Source of the DNA: Bradyrhizobium sp. MOS003
GTDB taxonomy: Bacteria > Pseudomonadota > Alphaproteobacteria > Rhizobiales > Xanthobacteraceae
Assembly: GCF_003020125.1 (NCBI RefSeq)
Contig: NZ_PYFW01000008.1
Span: 1-64,000 of the forward strand
Length of the DNA: 64,000 nt
Reading direction: 5' to 3'
Shown here: piece by piece, positions 18,027 through 26,824 of the stretch
Layout of the letters: each line of letters opens with the position of its first letter
How positions within the stretch are numbered: position 1 is the first letter of the stretch
Notes under the pieces: generated by a model
The model's input: the letters and a program-made list of their open reading frames with translations, nothing else
The model's database searches: none
Told to the model about the DNA's origin: nothing
Position numbers and translations under genes: made by a program

Positions 18027-18854
18027 ATGGCAAAGAAGAAGCGCGAAGAAGCACACGGCGGCCATGGCTGGTTCGTGACGTTCGCCGATCTGATGGCCTT
18101 GCTGCTGGCGTTTTTCGTGATGCTGGTCGCGTTTTCAACCCAGGACGCCAATAAACTGAAGATCGTTGCAGGCTCCATGCGCGAAGCCTTCGGCGTCCAG
18201 AGCGAAGCCCGTTACGCCGGCATCATCGAATCCGACGGCCTGCCGACCCGCGCGCGGCTGAAGAACGTCGACCACATCCAGCCAGAAGAGTCGTCGAACA
18301 CGCCGACGCCGGACCAGGAGGATCACGACAAGACCTCGGGCGCGAGGATGAAGGTCGACCGAAATTTCGCGCTGGCCGCCGCCTCGCTGAGGCAGGCGCT
18401 ACAGGACATGCCGGAACTGACCGAGATTTCCAAGCACATCATGTTCGAGGAGACCAAGCAGGGCCTCAACCTGGAGATCGTCGACCAGGACGGCCGTTCG
18501 ATGTTCGCTGACGGCTCCAAAGTGCCCTATGATCGCACCCGCCGGCTGGTCGAGAAACTCGCGATCCCGCTCAAGGCCACGCCGCTGCGCGTCTCCATCG
18601 CCGGCCACACCGCGGCTGGCTTCGTGCCGAACCGCAGCGACTATGGCGCCTTCGATCTGTCGGCCGACCGCGCCAACGCCGTGCGCCAGATCCTCGAACG
18701 CGAGGGCCTGCCGCCGTCGCACATCTTCGCCGTCTCCGGCAAGGCGGATACCCAGCCGCTGTTTCCCGACGATCCCTCGCTCGCGGCCAACCGGCGGGTG
18801 ACCATCACCTTGATGCGCGAAGATCCGCCGCTGCCGCCGAATCTGAAGCCCTAG
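18027..18854 (+). CDS. motB: Flagellar motor stator protein MotB
   Basis: A 275-residue MotB. A short basic N-terminus (KKKREEAHGGH) is followed by one membrane helix at about 14-36 that holds the ion-carrying aspartate in FADLMALLLAFFVMLVAFS. The periplasmic OmpA-like peptidoglycan-binding domain (about 140-270) includes the DLSADRANAVRQIL segment and ANRRVTITLM. The helix residues fit a proton-driven motor. It forms an operon with motA. Confidence 0.93.
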   Translation: MAKKKREEAHGGHGWFVTFADLMALLLAFFVMLVAFSTQDANKLKIVAGSMREAFGVQSEARYAGIIESDGLPTRARLKNVDHIQPEESSNTPTPDQEDHDKTSGARMKVDRNFALAAASLRQALQDMPELTEISKHIMFEETKQGLNLEIVDQDGRSMFADGSKVPYDRTRRLVEKLAIPLKATPLRVSIAGHTAAGFVPNRSDYGAFDLSADRANAVRQILEREGLPPSHIFAVSGKADTQPLFPDDPSLAANRRVTITLMREDPPLPPNLKP

Positions 18855-19027
18855 GCCTCTTGCGCTACCATTTTACCTGAGGCATGTCGTCACGCTAGCG
18901 ACGAACGTGGCCGCGACGTCACAGCATCCGGCTCGGCGCCTGCTATGGTGGTGGGCCGATTGACAGGCGCGCCGGAAGCGTCGAAAGGCGCCGGATCAAT
19001 TCCAGGGAAGAAGCGTTTTCCACCTCC

Positions 19028-20926
19028 ATGACGGCGAGCATCACACAGGCCGAGACCCAGGACGGGCCGGTCACCTCGGGCTTTTGGTCCCTTACTCTCG
19101 GGAGCATTGGCGTCGTCTTTGGCGATATCGGCACCTCGCCGCTTTACGCATTCCATGAGGCCGTCAGAGGCGCAGCCCATGGCGAGCCGGTCTCCCGGGT
19201 CATCGTGCTCGGCGTGCTCTCGCTGATCCTGTGGGCGCTCTTTATCGTCGTCACCGCCAAATACGTCCTATTGCTGCTGCGCGCCGACAACAACGGTGAG
19301 GGCGGCACGCTCTCGCTGATGGCGCTTGGTCAGCGCGCGCTCGGGCGGCGAAGCTGGTTCCTGCTCGCGCTCGGCGTGGTCGGCGCCTCCATGTTCATCG
19401 GCGATTCCATGATCACGCCGGCAATCTCGGTGCTGTCGGCGGTCGAAGGTCTCAAGCTCGCCACGCCGGCGTTCGAGCACTATGTCGTGCCGCTCACCGT
19501 CTTCATTTTGGTGCTGCTGTTCGCGGTCCAGAGCAAGGGGACGGCGCTGGTGGCCTCGGCGTTCGGACCGGTGATGGTGATCTGGTTCACCTGCCTGGCG
19601 GTGATGGGCGCCGTCCATATCGCCGACGATCCGTCGGTGCTGGCCGCGATCAACCCCTATTACGCGCTGGAATTCCTGCTGTCGCACGGCACGATCGGCC
19701 TCGTCACGCTCGGTGCCGTCTTTCTGGCGGTCACCGGCGGCGAGGCGCTCTACGCCGATCTCGGCCATTTCGGCCGCAAGCCGATCCAGTCGGCCTGGAT
19801 GTTCTTCGTGCTGCCCTCGCTGCTGATCAACTATTTCGGGCAGGGCGCGCTGGTGCTCTCCGATCCCAGTGCGATCGAGCATTCCTTCTACCGCATGGTG
19901 CCCGAGTATCTGGTGCTGCCGCTGGTCGGACTTGCGACCGCGGCGACCGTGATCGCGAGCCAGGCGGTGATCACCGGCGCTTATTCGCTGGTCTACCAGG
20001 CGGTGCAGCTCGGCCTCTTGCCGCGCTTCGAGGTGCGCTATACCTCCGAAACTCATGCCGGCCAGATCTATCTGCCGCGCGTGAACCGGCTGCTGCTGAT
20101 TGGCGTGATGCTGCTGGTGCTGTTGTTCCACACCTCCAGCAATCTGGCGTCCGCCTACGGCATCGCGGTCTCCACCACCATGGTCGCCGACGGCATCATG
20201 GGCTTCGTCGTGATCTGGAAGTTGTGGAACTGGCGCGCCGCGACAGCGGCCGCCGTCATCATGCCCTTCGTCATCGTCGACATGACTTTCTTCAGCGCCA
20301 ATCTGCTCAAGCTGCTCGAAGGAGCCTGGGTCCCATTGCTGTTTGGCGTCGTCATGGCCGGGACGATCTGGACCTGGCGGCGCGGCACCGGAATCCTGAT
20401 CCAGAAGACGCGCCGGATCGAGGTGCCGCTGGACGATCTGATCCGCAGCCTGGAGAAGCGGCCGCCTCACGTCGTCAAGGGCACGGCAGTATTCCTCACC
20501 AGTGATCCTTCGTTCGTGCCGACCGCGCTGCTGCACAATCTCAAGCACAATAAGGTGCTGCACGAGCACAACGTGATCCTGACCATCGAGACGGCGCAGA
20601 CGCCGCGCGTCGACCTGGCGGAGCGGTTCCGCATGGAGAAGATCAGCGACAAGTTCTCCAAGGTCCGCCTGCGCTTCGGCTTCATGGAGCAGCCGAACGT
20701 GCCCAAGGCGCTCGCGATCGCGCGCAAGCAGGGCTGGCAGTTCGACATCATGTCCACGTCGTTCTTCGTGTCGCGGAGGTCGTTGAAGGCGTCGGCGCAG
20801 TCGGGCATGCCGTTGTGGCAGGACCATCTGTTCATCGCGCTCAGCCGGTCGGCCAACGATGCCACCGACTATTTCCAGATTCCCACCGGGCGCGTGGTTG
20901 AAGTCGGAACTCAGGTCACTATCTGA
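19028..20926 (+). CDS. kup: Kup-family potassium uptake protein, copy 1
   Basis: A 632-residue KUP/HAK/KT potassium transporter with about twelve membrane helices in residues 20-450 and a cytoplasmic tail of about 180 residues. The opening GSIGVVFGDIGTSPLYAF and the GEGGTLSLMAL segment are family signatures, as is the end DYFQIPTGRVVEVGTQVTI. A second kup with closely similar sequence follows 140 bases downstream, so this is a tandem duplication. KUP carriers take up potassium with protons. Confidence 0.95.
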   Translation: MTASITQAETQDGPVTSGFWSLTLGSIGVVFGDIGTSPLYAFHEAVRGAAHGEPVSRVIVLGVLSLILWALFIVVTAKYVLLLLRADNNGEGGTLSLMALGQRALGRRSWFLLALGVVGASMFIGDSMITPAISVLSAVEGLKLATPAFEHYVVPLTVFILVLLFAVQSKGTALVASAFGPVMVIWFTCLAVMGAVHIADDPSVLAAINPYYALEFLLSHGTIGLVTLGAVFLAVTGGEALYADLGHFGRKPIQSAWMFFVLPSLLINYFGQGALVLSDPSAIEHSFYRMVPEYLVLPLVGLATAATVIASQAVITGAYSLVYQAVQLGLLPRFEVRYTSETHAGQIYLPRVNRLLLIGVMLLVLLFHTSSNLASAYGIAVSTTMVADGIMGFVVIWKLWNWRAATAAAVIMPFVIVDMTFFSANLLKLLEGAWVPLLFGVVMAGTIWTWRRGTGILIQKTRRIEVPLDDLIRSLEKRPPHVVKGTAVFLTSDPSFVPTALLHNLKHNKVLHEHNVILTIETAQTPRVDLAERFRMEKISDKFSKVRLRFGFMEQPNVPKALAIARKQGWQFDIMSTSFFVSRRSLKASAQSGMPLWQDHLFIALSRSANDATDYFQIPTGRVVEVGTQVTI

Positions 20927-21066
20927 GCGGGACTGGCGCATCCATGCGGAAATTGCATGGCAAGTGCCCAAAATCGGGCTAGGCTATGCCAGCAGCGCAG
21001 GACTATAAGCCGCGCGCTCTTCCGCCGTTGTGCAGTGAAGCATTTTAGAGGCCATCGGGCTCTCCC

Positions 21067-22995
21067 ATGACAAGTGACGTAGTGATTTCCGCCCCGGAAA
21101 CGGCGGCGGCCAATGGGCATGGCGACGCCCACACGACCGCCGGCTTCAGGGCGCTGACGCTTGGCAGCATCGGGGTTGTCTATGGCGATATCGGCACCAG
21201 CCCGCTTTACGCGTTCCGTGAAGCGGTGATGGCCGCCTCGGGCGCGGAGGGGGTGCCGACGCCGGCTGCGGTGCTCGGCGTGCTGTCGCTGATCCTGTGG
21301 GCGCTGATCGTGGTAGTCACGCTCAAATACGTCGTGATCCTGCTCCGCGCCGACAACAATGGCGAGGGGGGCACACTGGCGCTGATGGCCTTGGCCCAAC
21401 GCGCGGTCGGAACCGGCGGGGCGACCATCGTTCTGCTCGGCATCATTTCCGGTGCGCTGTTCTATGGCGATGCCGTGATCACGCCGGCACTCTCGGTGCT
21501 GTCGGCGATCGAGGGCATGAAAGACGTCACGCTGCGGTTCGAGCCCTATATCGTGCCGCTGACCGTGATCATCCTGGTTGGCCTGTTCGCCGTGCAATCG
21601 CGCGGAACTGCCCGGGTCGCCGCCTTCTTCGGCCCGATCATGTGCGTCTGGTTCGCTGTCCTTGCCGTGGCGGCGATCCATCCCATCATCCAGCAGCCGC
21701 AAGTCCTGTACGCGCTGAACCCGCTCTATGCGGTCTCTTTCATGCTCCACCACGGCATCATCGGCTTCGTCACGTTGGGGGCGGTGTTCCTGGCGGTCAC
21801 CGGCGCCGAGGCGCTCTATGCCGACCTCGGCCATTTCGGCAAGCGGCCGATCCAGACCGCCTGGCTGTTCATCGTGCTGCCGTCGCTGGCGCTGAACTAC
21901 CTGGGGCAGGGCGCGCTCGTGCTCGGCGATCCCGGCGCCATCGTCAGCCCCTTCTTCCAGCTCTTCCCGCAAGGCTTCTTCCGCGGCTGCATGGTCGTGC
22001 TCGCCACCATGGCAACCGTCATCGCCAGCCAGGCGGTGATCACCGGCGCGTATTCGCTGACGCGCCAGGCGATCCAGCTCGGTTTGCTGCCCCGCTTCGA
22101 AATTCGCCATACGTCGGAAGCCCATTCCGGCCAGATCTTCATTCCCCGCATCAACCAGCTGCTGCTGGTCGCGGTGGTGCTGCTGGTGCTGCTGTTCCGC
22201 TCGTCCAGCGCGCTGGCGTCCGCCTACGGCATCTCCGTCACCGGGACCATGGTGGTCACGGCGATGATGGGCTTCGTCGTGATCTGGAAGGTCTGGCGCT
22301 GGTCGCCGCTCGCGGCCGGAGCGCTGATTGCGCCGTTCCTGTTCCTCGACCTCACGTTCCTGGCCGCCAACCTGCTCAAGGTGTTCGAGGGCGGCTGGGT
22401 GCCGCTGGCGCTCGGCGCGCTCATGATCATCCTGATGTACACGTGGCGGCGCGGCAGCCGGCTGCTGTTCGAGAAATCGCGCAAGCTCGAGTTCCCGCTC
22501 GCCGATCTCGTGGCGATGCTGGAGAAGCGGCCGCCGCAACGGGTGCCCGGCACCGCCGTGTTCCTGACCTCGGACCCGCTCAGCGCGCCGACCGCACTGA
22601 TGCATAGCCTGAAGCACTACAAGGTGCTGCACGAGAAGAACGTCATTCTCACCATCGAGACGGCGCAGACCCCGCGGATCGATCCGGCCGAGCGGGTCAA
22701 GCTGGAGCAGATCAGCCCGACCTTCTCCAAGGTGACGCTGAAGTTCGGCTTCATGGAATCGCCGAACGTGCCGAAGGCGCTGGCGATCGCCCGCAAGCTC
22801 GGCTGGCAGTTCGACATCATGTCGACCTCGTTCTTCCTGTCGCGCAGGACGCTCAAGCCGGCCGCCCATTCCGGCATGCCGCGTTGGCAGGACCGGCTGT
22901 TCATCTCGCTCAGCCGCTCCGCCAACGACGCCACCGACTATTTCCAGATCCCGAGCGGCCGGGTGGTCGAGGTCGGCACCCAGGTGACGATCTAG
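21067..22995 (+). CDS. kup: Kup-family potassium uptake protein, copy 2
   Basis: A 642-residue KUP transporter, paralogue of the gene just upstream. It shares the GSIGVVYGDIGTSPLYAF opening, GEGGTLALMAL, FHTS/FRSSS-ALASAYGI and the same C-terminal ending. The N-terminal 20 residues and the loop around residues 55-65 differ most. It has its own 140-base upstream region, so the two copies may be regulated separately. Gene conversion between the copies is possible given the similarity. Confidence 0.95.
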   Translation: MTSDVVISAPETAAANGHGDAHTTAGFRALTLGSIGVVYGDIGTSPLYAFREAVMAASGAEGVPTPAAVLGVLSLILWALIVVVTLKYVVILLRADNNGEGGTLALMALAQRAVGTGGATIVLLGIISGALFYGDAVITPALSVLSAIEGMKDVTLRFEPYIVPLTVIILVGLFAVQSRGTARVAAFFGPIMCVWFAVLAVAAIHPIIQQPQVLYALNPLYAVSFMLHHGIIGFVTLGAVFLAVTGAEALYADLGHFGKRPIQTAWLFIVLPSLALNYLGQGALVLGDPGAIVSPFFQLFPQGFFRGCMVVLATMATVIASQAVITGAYSLTRQAIQLGLLPRFEIRHTSEAHSGQIFIPRINQLLLVAVVLLVLLFRSSSALASAYGISVTGTMVVTAMMGFVVIWKVWRWSPLAAGALIAPFLFLDLTFLAANLLKVFEGGWVPLALGALMIILMYTWRRGSRLLFEKSRKLEFPLADLVAMLEKRPPQRVPGTAVFLTSDPLSAPTALMHSLKHYKVLHEKNVILTIETAQTPRIDPAERVKLEQISPTFSKVTLKFGFMESPNVPKALAIARKLGWQFDIMSTSFFLSRRTLKPAAHSGMPRWQDRLFISLSRSANDATDYFQIPSGRVVEVGTQVTI

Positions 22996-23151
22996 CCGCC
23001 AGGCAACGCCGCACTTCAAGTCGCTGCGATTTAGCTTTAACTTGCGCCCCGGGGCTCAAGCCTTTGTAGCGCTTGATTTTCGTGAGCCGAGAGGCGAGGT
23101 TGCCGCCGGCCGGGACACGTCCGGCGGGCACGCGCGACGTTGGAGGATGAT

Positions 23152-23478
23152 GTGGCAAACCAGGTGCAGGATCTGACCCCGGACGAGGTCTCCAAGGGCG
23201 TCGCGGAGGGCCGCTATCTCCTCGTCGACGTGCGCGAGCCGAACGAGGTCGAAGCCGAGGCCTATCCCTACGGCGTCGTGGTGCCGCTCTCGACCTTCGA
23301 TCCCAAGGCGATCCCGGATCCCCAGGGCAAGGACGTCGTGTTCGCCTGCCGCTCCGGCAAGCGCTCGGTGACGGCTTCGCTCGCGGCGCAGGCGGCGGGC
23401 CTGCCGTACGACAAGCATCTGGCCGGCGGCATGCTAGGCTGGAAGGCGGCGGGCCTTCCGAGCAAAGTCGGTGGCTGA
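23152..23478 (+). CDS. Rhodanese-like domain protein
   Basis: A 108-residue single rhodanese domain. The active-site loop CRSGKRS starts at Cys66, and LLVDVREPNEVEAE is the CH2A-like segment. Such small proteins carry sulfur as a persulfide or act as sulfurtransferases. The start is GTG at 23152, five bases after GGAGG; an upstream TTG would put that ribosome site inside the gene. The aminotransferase gene follows almost at once. Confidence 0.88.
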   Translation: MANQVQDLTPDEVSKGVAEGRYLLVDVREPNEVEAEAYPYGVVVPLSTFDPKAIPDPQGKDVVFACRSGKRSVTASLAAQAAGLPYDKHLAGGMLGWKAAGLPSKVGG

Positions 23479-23485
23479 CCCCGCG

Positions 23486-24667
23486 ATGACGACCAAGAGC
23501 TCCGCGCTGAACAAGGTCTTCGCCGACCTTCCCGTCACCATCTTCGAGGCGATGTCGCAGGCCGCGCGCGACAACGCCGCCATCAATCTCGGCCAGGGCT
23601 TTCCCGACGATCCCGGCCCGGAGGACATCCGTCGCGCCGCGGCGGAGGCCTCGCTGAACGGCTACAACCAGTACCCCTCGATGATGGGCCTGCCGGAGCT
23701 GCGCCAGGCGATCGCCACCCATTACGGCCATTGGCACGGGCTCAAGCTCGATCCGATGAGCGAGGTGATGGTGACCTCCGGCGGGACCGAGGCGCTGACC
23801 TCGGCGATCCTCGCAGTGGTCCAGCCCGGCGACGAAGTGGTCTGCTTCCAGCCGGTCTATGATTCTTACTTGCCGATCATCCGCCAAGCCGGTGGCATTC
23901 CGCGCCTCGTGCGGCTGGAGCCGCCGCACTGGCGCTTGAATGAGGACATGCTGAAAAGCGTCTTCAATTCAAAGACCAAGGCGGTGCTCTTTAACAATCC
24001 GCTGAATCCGTCCGCGGTGGTCTATCCGCGCGAGGACCTCGAGCTGCTGGCGCGCTACTGCCAGGAGTTCGACGTCATCGCCATCACGGACGAAGTGTGG
24101 GAGCACGTCACCTTCGACGAGCACAAGCATATCCCGCTGATCACCATTCCCGGTATGCGCGAGCGCACCATCAAGGTCGGCTCGGCCGGCAAGATCTTCT
24201 CGCTGACGGGCTGGAAGATCGGCTTCGTCTGCGCCGCGCCGCCGCTCTTGCGCGTCGCCGCCAAGGTGCACCAGTTCCTGACCTTCACCACCGCGCCGAA
24301 CCTGCAGGCTGCCGTCGCCTACGGCCTCGGCAAGCCGGATGAGTATTTCCTGTCGATGCGCAAGGATTTGACGCGGAGCAGGGACCGCCTGACCAAGGGC
24401 CTGGAGAGCCTCGGCTTCCCCGTGCTGAAGTCGCAAGGCACCTACTTCCTCACCGTCGACCTGTCGCCGCTCGGGCTGAACGAGAGCGATACCGAGTTCT
24501 GCTGGCGGATCGTGAAGGACTACAAGGTCGCGGCGATCCCGGTCTCGGCCTTCTACGAGCAGGACCCGGTGACCTCAGTGGTCCGCTTCTGCTTCGCCAA
24601 GAAGGACGAGACCCTCGACACCGCGCTGGAGCGGTTGTCGGACGCGGTGCGCGGTCACAAGAGGTAG
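23486..24667 (+). CDS. Class I/II pyridoxal-phosphate aminotransferase
   Basis: A 393-residue fold type I aminotransferase. The PLP lysine is K236 in SAGKIFSLTGWK. The substrate-carboxylate arginine lies near the C-terminus in VVRFCFAKKDE, and the NNPLNPSAVV and ITDEVWEHVTF motifs bind PLP. It resembles the kynurenine / methionine / N-succinyldiaminopimelate group; the true substrate is undetermined. The start could be the ATG at 23486 or a GTG at 23471 overlapping the rhodanese stop. It is co-directional with the binding protein that follows. Confidence 0.87.
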   Translation: MTTKSSALNKVFADLPVTIFEAMSQAARDNAAINLGQGFPDDPGPEDIRRAAAEASLNGYNQYPSMMGLPELRQAIATHYGHWHGLKLDPMSEVMVTSGGTEALTSAILAVVQPGDEVVCFQPVYDSYLPIIRQAGGIPRLVRLEPPHWRLNEDMLKSVFNSKTKAVLFNNPLNPSAVVYPREDLELLARYCQEFDVIAITDEVWEHVTFDEHKHIPLITIPGMRERTIKVGSAGKIFSLTGWKIGFVCAAPPLLRVAAKVHQFLTFTTAPNLQAAVAYGLGKPDEYFLSMRKDLTRSRDRLTKGLESLGFPVLKSQGTYFLTVDLSPLGLNESDTEFCWRIVKDYKVAAIPVSAFYEQDPVTSVVRFCFAKKDETLDTALERLSDAVRGHKR

Positions 24668-24673
24668 ATTGAG

Positions 24674-25783
24674 ATGAGGGACGTCGGCCGCTCCAGGCTT
24701 TGCCTCGGCTTTGCAATCGCCGCCGCGCTGACGCTTTCCACCCCTGCAAGGGCCGAGGAGCGGGTCGTCAACTTCTACAACTGGTCCAACTACATGGCGC
24801 CAGATGTCCTCGAGGCCTTCACCAAGGAGACCGGCATCAAGGTGGTCTACGACACCTTCGATGCCAACGAGACGCTGGAGACACGCCTGATGGCCGGCAA
24901 ATCCGGCTACGACGTGGTGGTGCCCACCGCCTATTTCCTGCAGCGGCAGATCAAGGCCAACATCTTCCAGAAGCTCGACAAGGCGAAGCTGCCTAACCTC
25001 GCCAATGCTTGGCCGATGGTCACCAAGCATCTTGCGACCTACGATCCCGGCAACGACTACGCCGCCAACTATATGTGGGGCACGACGGGCATCGGCTACA
25101 ACGTCGCCAAGGTGAAGGCGCTCCTCGGGCCGGATGCCAGGATCGACAGCTGGGACATCGTCTTCAAGGCAGAGAACCTCGCCAAATTCAAGGATTGCGG
25201 CGTCCACATGCTCGACTCCGCCGACGACATCTTTCCGGCGGCGCTGAACTATCTCGGGCTCGATCCGAACTCGACCAAGCAGGCGGACCTCGAGAAGGCC
25301 GCCGATGTCGTCGCCAAAGTCCGTCCCTCCGTGCGCAAGTTCCACTCTTCCGAATACTTAAGCGCGCTGGCCACCGGCGAGATCTGCTTCGTGGTCGGCT
25401 GGTCCGGCGACATCATGCAGGCCCGCGCCCGCGCCGCGGAAGCCAAGAATGGCATCGAGATCGGCTACGCCATTCCGAAGGAGGGCGCGCAGATGTTCTT
25501 CGACAATCTCGCGATCCCCGCGGACGCCAGGAACGTCAAGGAAGCCTACGAGCTGATCAACTATCTCTACCGTCCGGACGTCGCCGCCAAGAACTCGGAC
25601 TTTCTGTCCTATGCCAGCGGCAACCTCGCCAGCCAGAAGCTGGTCGATCCGAAGATCCTCGGCGACAAGAACATCTATCCGGACGAGGCCGCGCTCGCGA
25701 AACTGTTCGTGATCACCGCGCGCGATCCGGCGACCCAGCGGGTGATCAATCGGCTGTGGACCAGGGTGAAGACGGGGCGCTGA
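24674..25783 (+). CDS. potF: Polyamine-type ABC transporter substrate-binding protein
   Basis: A 369-residue periplasmic binding protein of the PotD/PotF family for putrescine or spermidine. A signal peptide ends near residue 27 (STPARAEE). NFYNWSNYMAPDVLEAFTKETG and the YMWGTTGIGYN segment are family signatures. No permease or ATPase gene is adjacent, so the receptor is an orphan here and may be used by a transporter encoded elsewhere. It lies 6 bases after the aminotransferase, which makes an amine or amino acid link possible. Confidence 0.85.
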   Translation: MRDVGRSRLCLGFAIAAALTLSTPARAEERVVNFYNWSNYMAPDVLEAFTKETGIKVVYDTFDANETLETRLMAGKSGYDVVVPTAYFLQRQIKANIFQKLDKAKLPNLANAWPMVTKHLATYDPGNDYAANYMWGTTGIGYNVAKVKALLGPDARIDSWDIVFKAENLAKFKDCGVHMLDSADDIFPAALNYLGLDPNSTKQADLEKAADVVAKVRPSVRKFHSSEYLSALATGEICFVVGWSGDIMQARARAAEAKNGIEIGYAIPKEGAQMFFDNLAIPADARNVKEAYELINYLYRPDVAAKNSDFLSYASGNLASQKLVDPKILGDKNIYPDEAALAKLFVITARDPATQRVINRLWTRVKTGR

Positions 25784-25790
25784 GAGTACC

Positions 25791-25876
25791 CGTCATTGCG
25801 AGGAGCGAAGCGACGAAGCAATCCAGACCGTTTCCGCGGAAAGACTCTGGATTGCTTCGCTTCGCTCGCAATGACG
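25791..25876. repeat. Palindromic intergenic repeat, family 1, copy 3
   Basis: Starts CGTCATTGCGAGGAGCGAAG, contains GAAGCAATCCAGA and TTTCCGCGGAAAG, and ends TTCGCTCGCAATGACG. It lies between the convergent potF-like and lpxXL genes, where it may also serve as a bidirectional transcription end. Confidence 0.85.
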
Positions 25877-25883
25877 GAGCAAA

Positions 25884-26816
25884 TCACCGCCAGCGGCGAT
25901 GCAGCCACAACCACTGCTCGGGATGTTCGCGCACCCAGCCTTCCACCACGCTGGTGATCGCCTGGGTCGTGCCCTGGATGTCGATCTTGCCCTCGGTATC
26001 ACGCACCGGCTGGACCTCCTCGGTGATCTCGGCGGTGAAGCGGCCGCCGGGCAGGCGGATGATGCGGACGCCGTGGATCGGGCACTCGACCTGGCGTAGC
26101 AGGCGGGCCAGCATCGGGTTGGCGCGGGTCTTGCGGCCGAAGAAGGTGACCTCGACGCCGCCGGTCAGATACTGGTCGATCAGCATGGCGACGTGCTTGC
26201 CGTCCTTGAGCGCCTGGGCGAGCCGCAGCGGCGCATCGCGGCCCGCCGGGATCAGCGTGCCCATGTTGACCTGGCGCATCTCCTGGATGATGCGGTCGGC
26301 TGAGGCGATGTTCGGCCGGCGATAGAGGATCGCGGTATCCAGCCCATGCGCGACGGCGGCGAGCGCCGGCAATTCCCAATTGGCCAGATGGGCTGCGAAG
26401 ATCAGCGCCGGCTTTCCGTCGTCGCGGATGCGGTCGAACAGCTCGATGCTACGCTGAGGCAATTCGATCCGGCTGTTTTCCGGATGGTCGCGATCGTAAT
26501 CCCAGACGTGGTCCATATGCGCAAACTCGCCGCCGACGCGGCCGAGATTGTCCCACACGCCCATCAGGATATTTTCGATCTCCTCCGGCGACTTCTCGGG
26601 GAATGCGGCGGTGAGATTGGCCCGGCCGATGCGGTGCTCGCGCAGGCGCGGCCCGATCAGCTTGGTCACGCGCGCGAAAAAGTCCGAAGTCTTGGCCGGA
26701 TCGAAATAGCGCGTGGTACGCAGCATGCCGACGGTGGCCGCGCCGATCAGGCTTCCGCTGATCGATTTGGCTGCATTCCGCGCGCGAATCTTCGTGCTGA
26801 TAGGAATCAGCGCCAT
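25884..26816 (-). CDS. lpxXL: Lipid A very-long-chain acyltransferase LpxXL
   Basis: A 310-residue LpxL/HtrB-type acyltransferase. The HX4(D/E) catalytic motif is the HLANWE segment near residue 142. A membrane-anchoring start precedes it, and the tail HPEQWLWLHRRWR is a family ending. Being last in an acpXL operon, it most likely moves a 26-30 carbon hydroxy fatty acid from AcpXL to lipid A, as in other Rhizobiales. The start is the ATG at 26816. The KAS gene upstream ends 8 bases before it. Confidence 0.9.
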   Translation of the reverse strand: MALIPISTKIRARNAAKSISGSLIGAATVGMLRTTRYFDPAKTSDFFARVTKLIGPRLREHRIGRANLTAAFPEKSPEEIENILMGVWDNLGRVGGEFAHMDHVWDYDRDHPENSRIELPQRSIELFDRIRDDGKPALIFAAHLANWELPALAAVAHGLDTAILYRRPNIASADRIIQEMRQVNMGTLIPAGRDAPLRLAQALKDGKHVAMLIDQYLTGGVEVTFFGRKTRANPMLARLLRQVECPIHGVRIIRLPGGRFTAEITEEVQPVRDTEGKIDIQGTTQAITSVVEGWVREHPEQWLWLHRRWR

Positions 26817-26824
26817 GCGTCCGG

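Noticed and set aside
20911..23019. A 702-residue minus-strand frame opposite the second kup
   Set aside because: It is antisense to a clear transporter and consists of charged low-complexity sequence.
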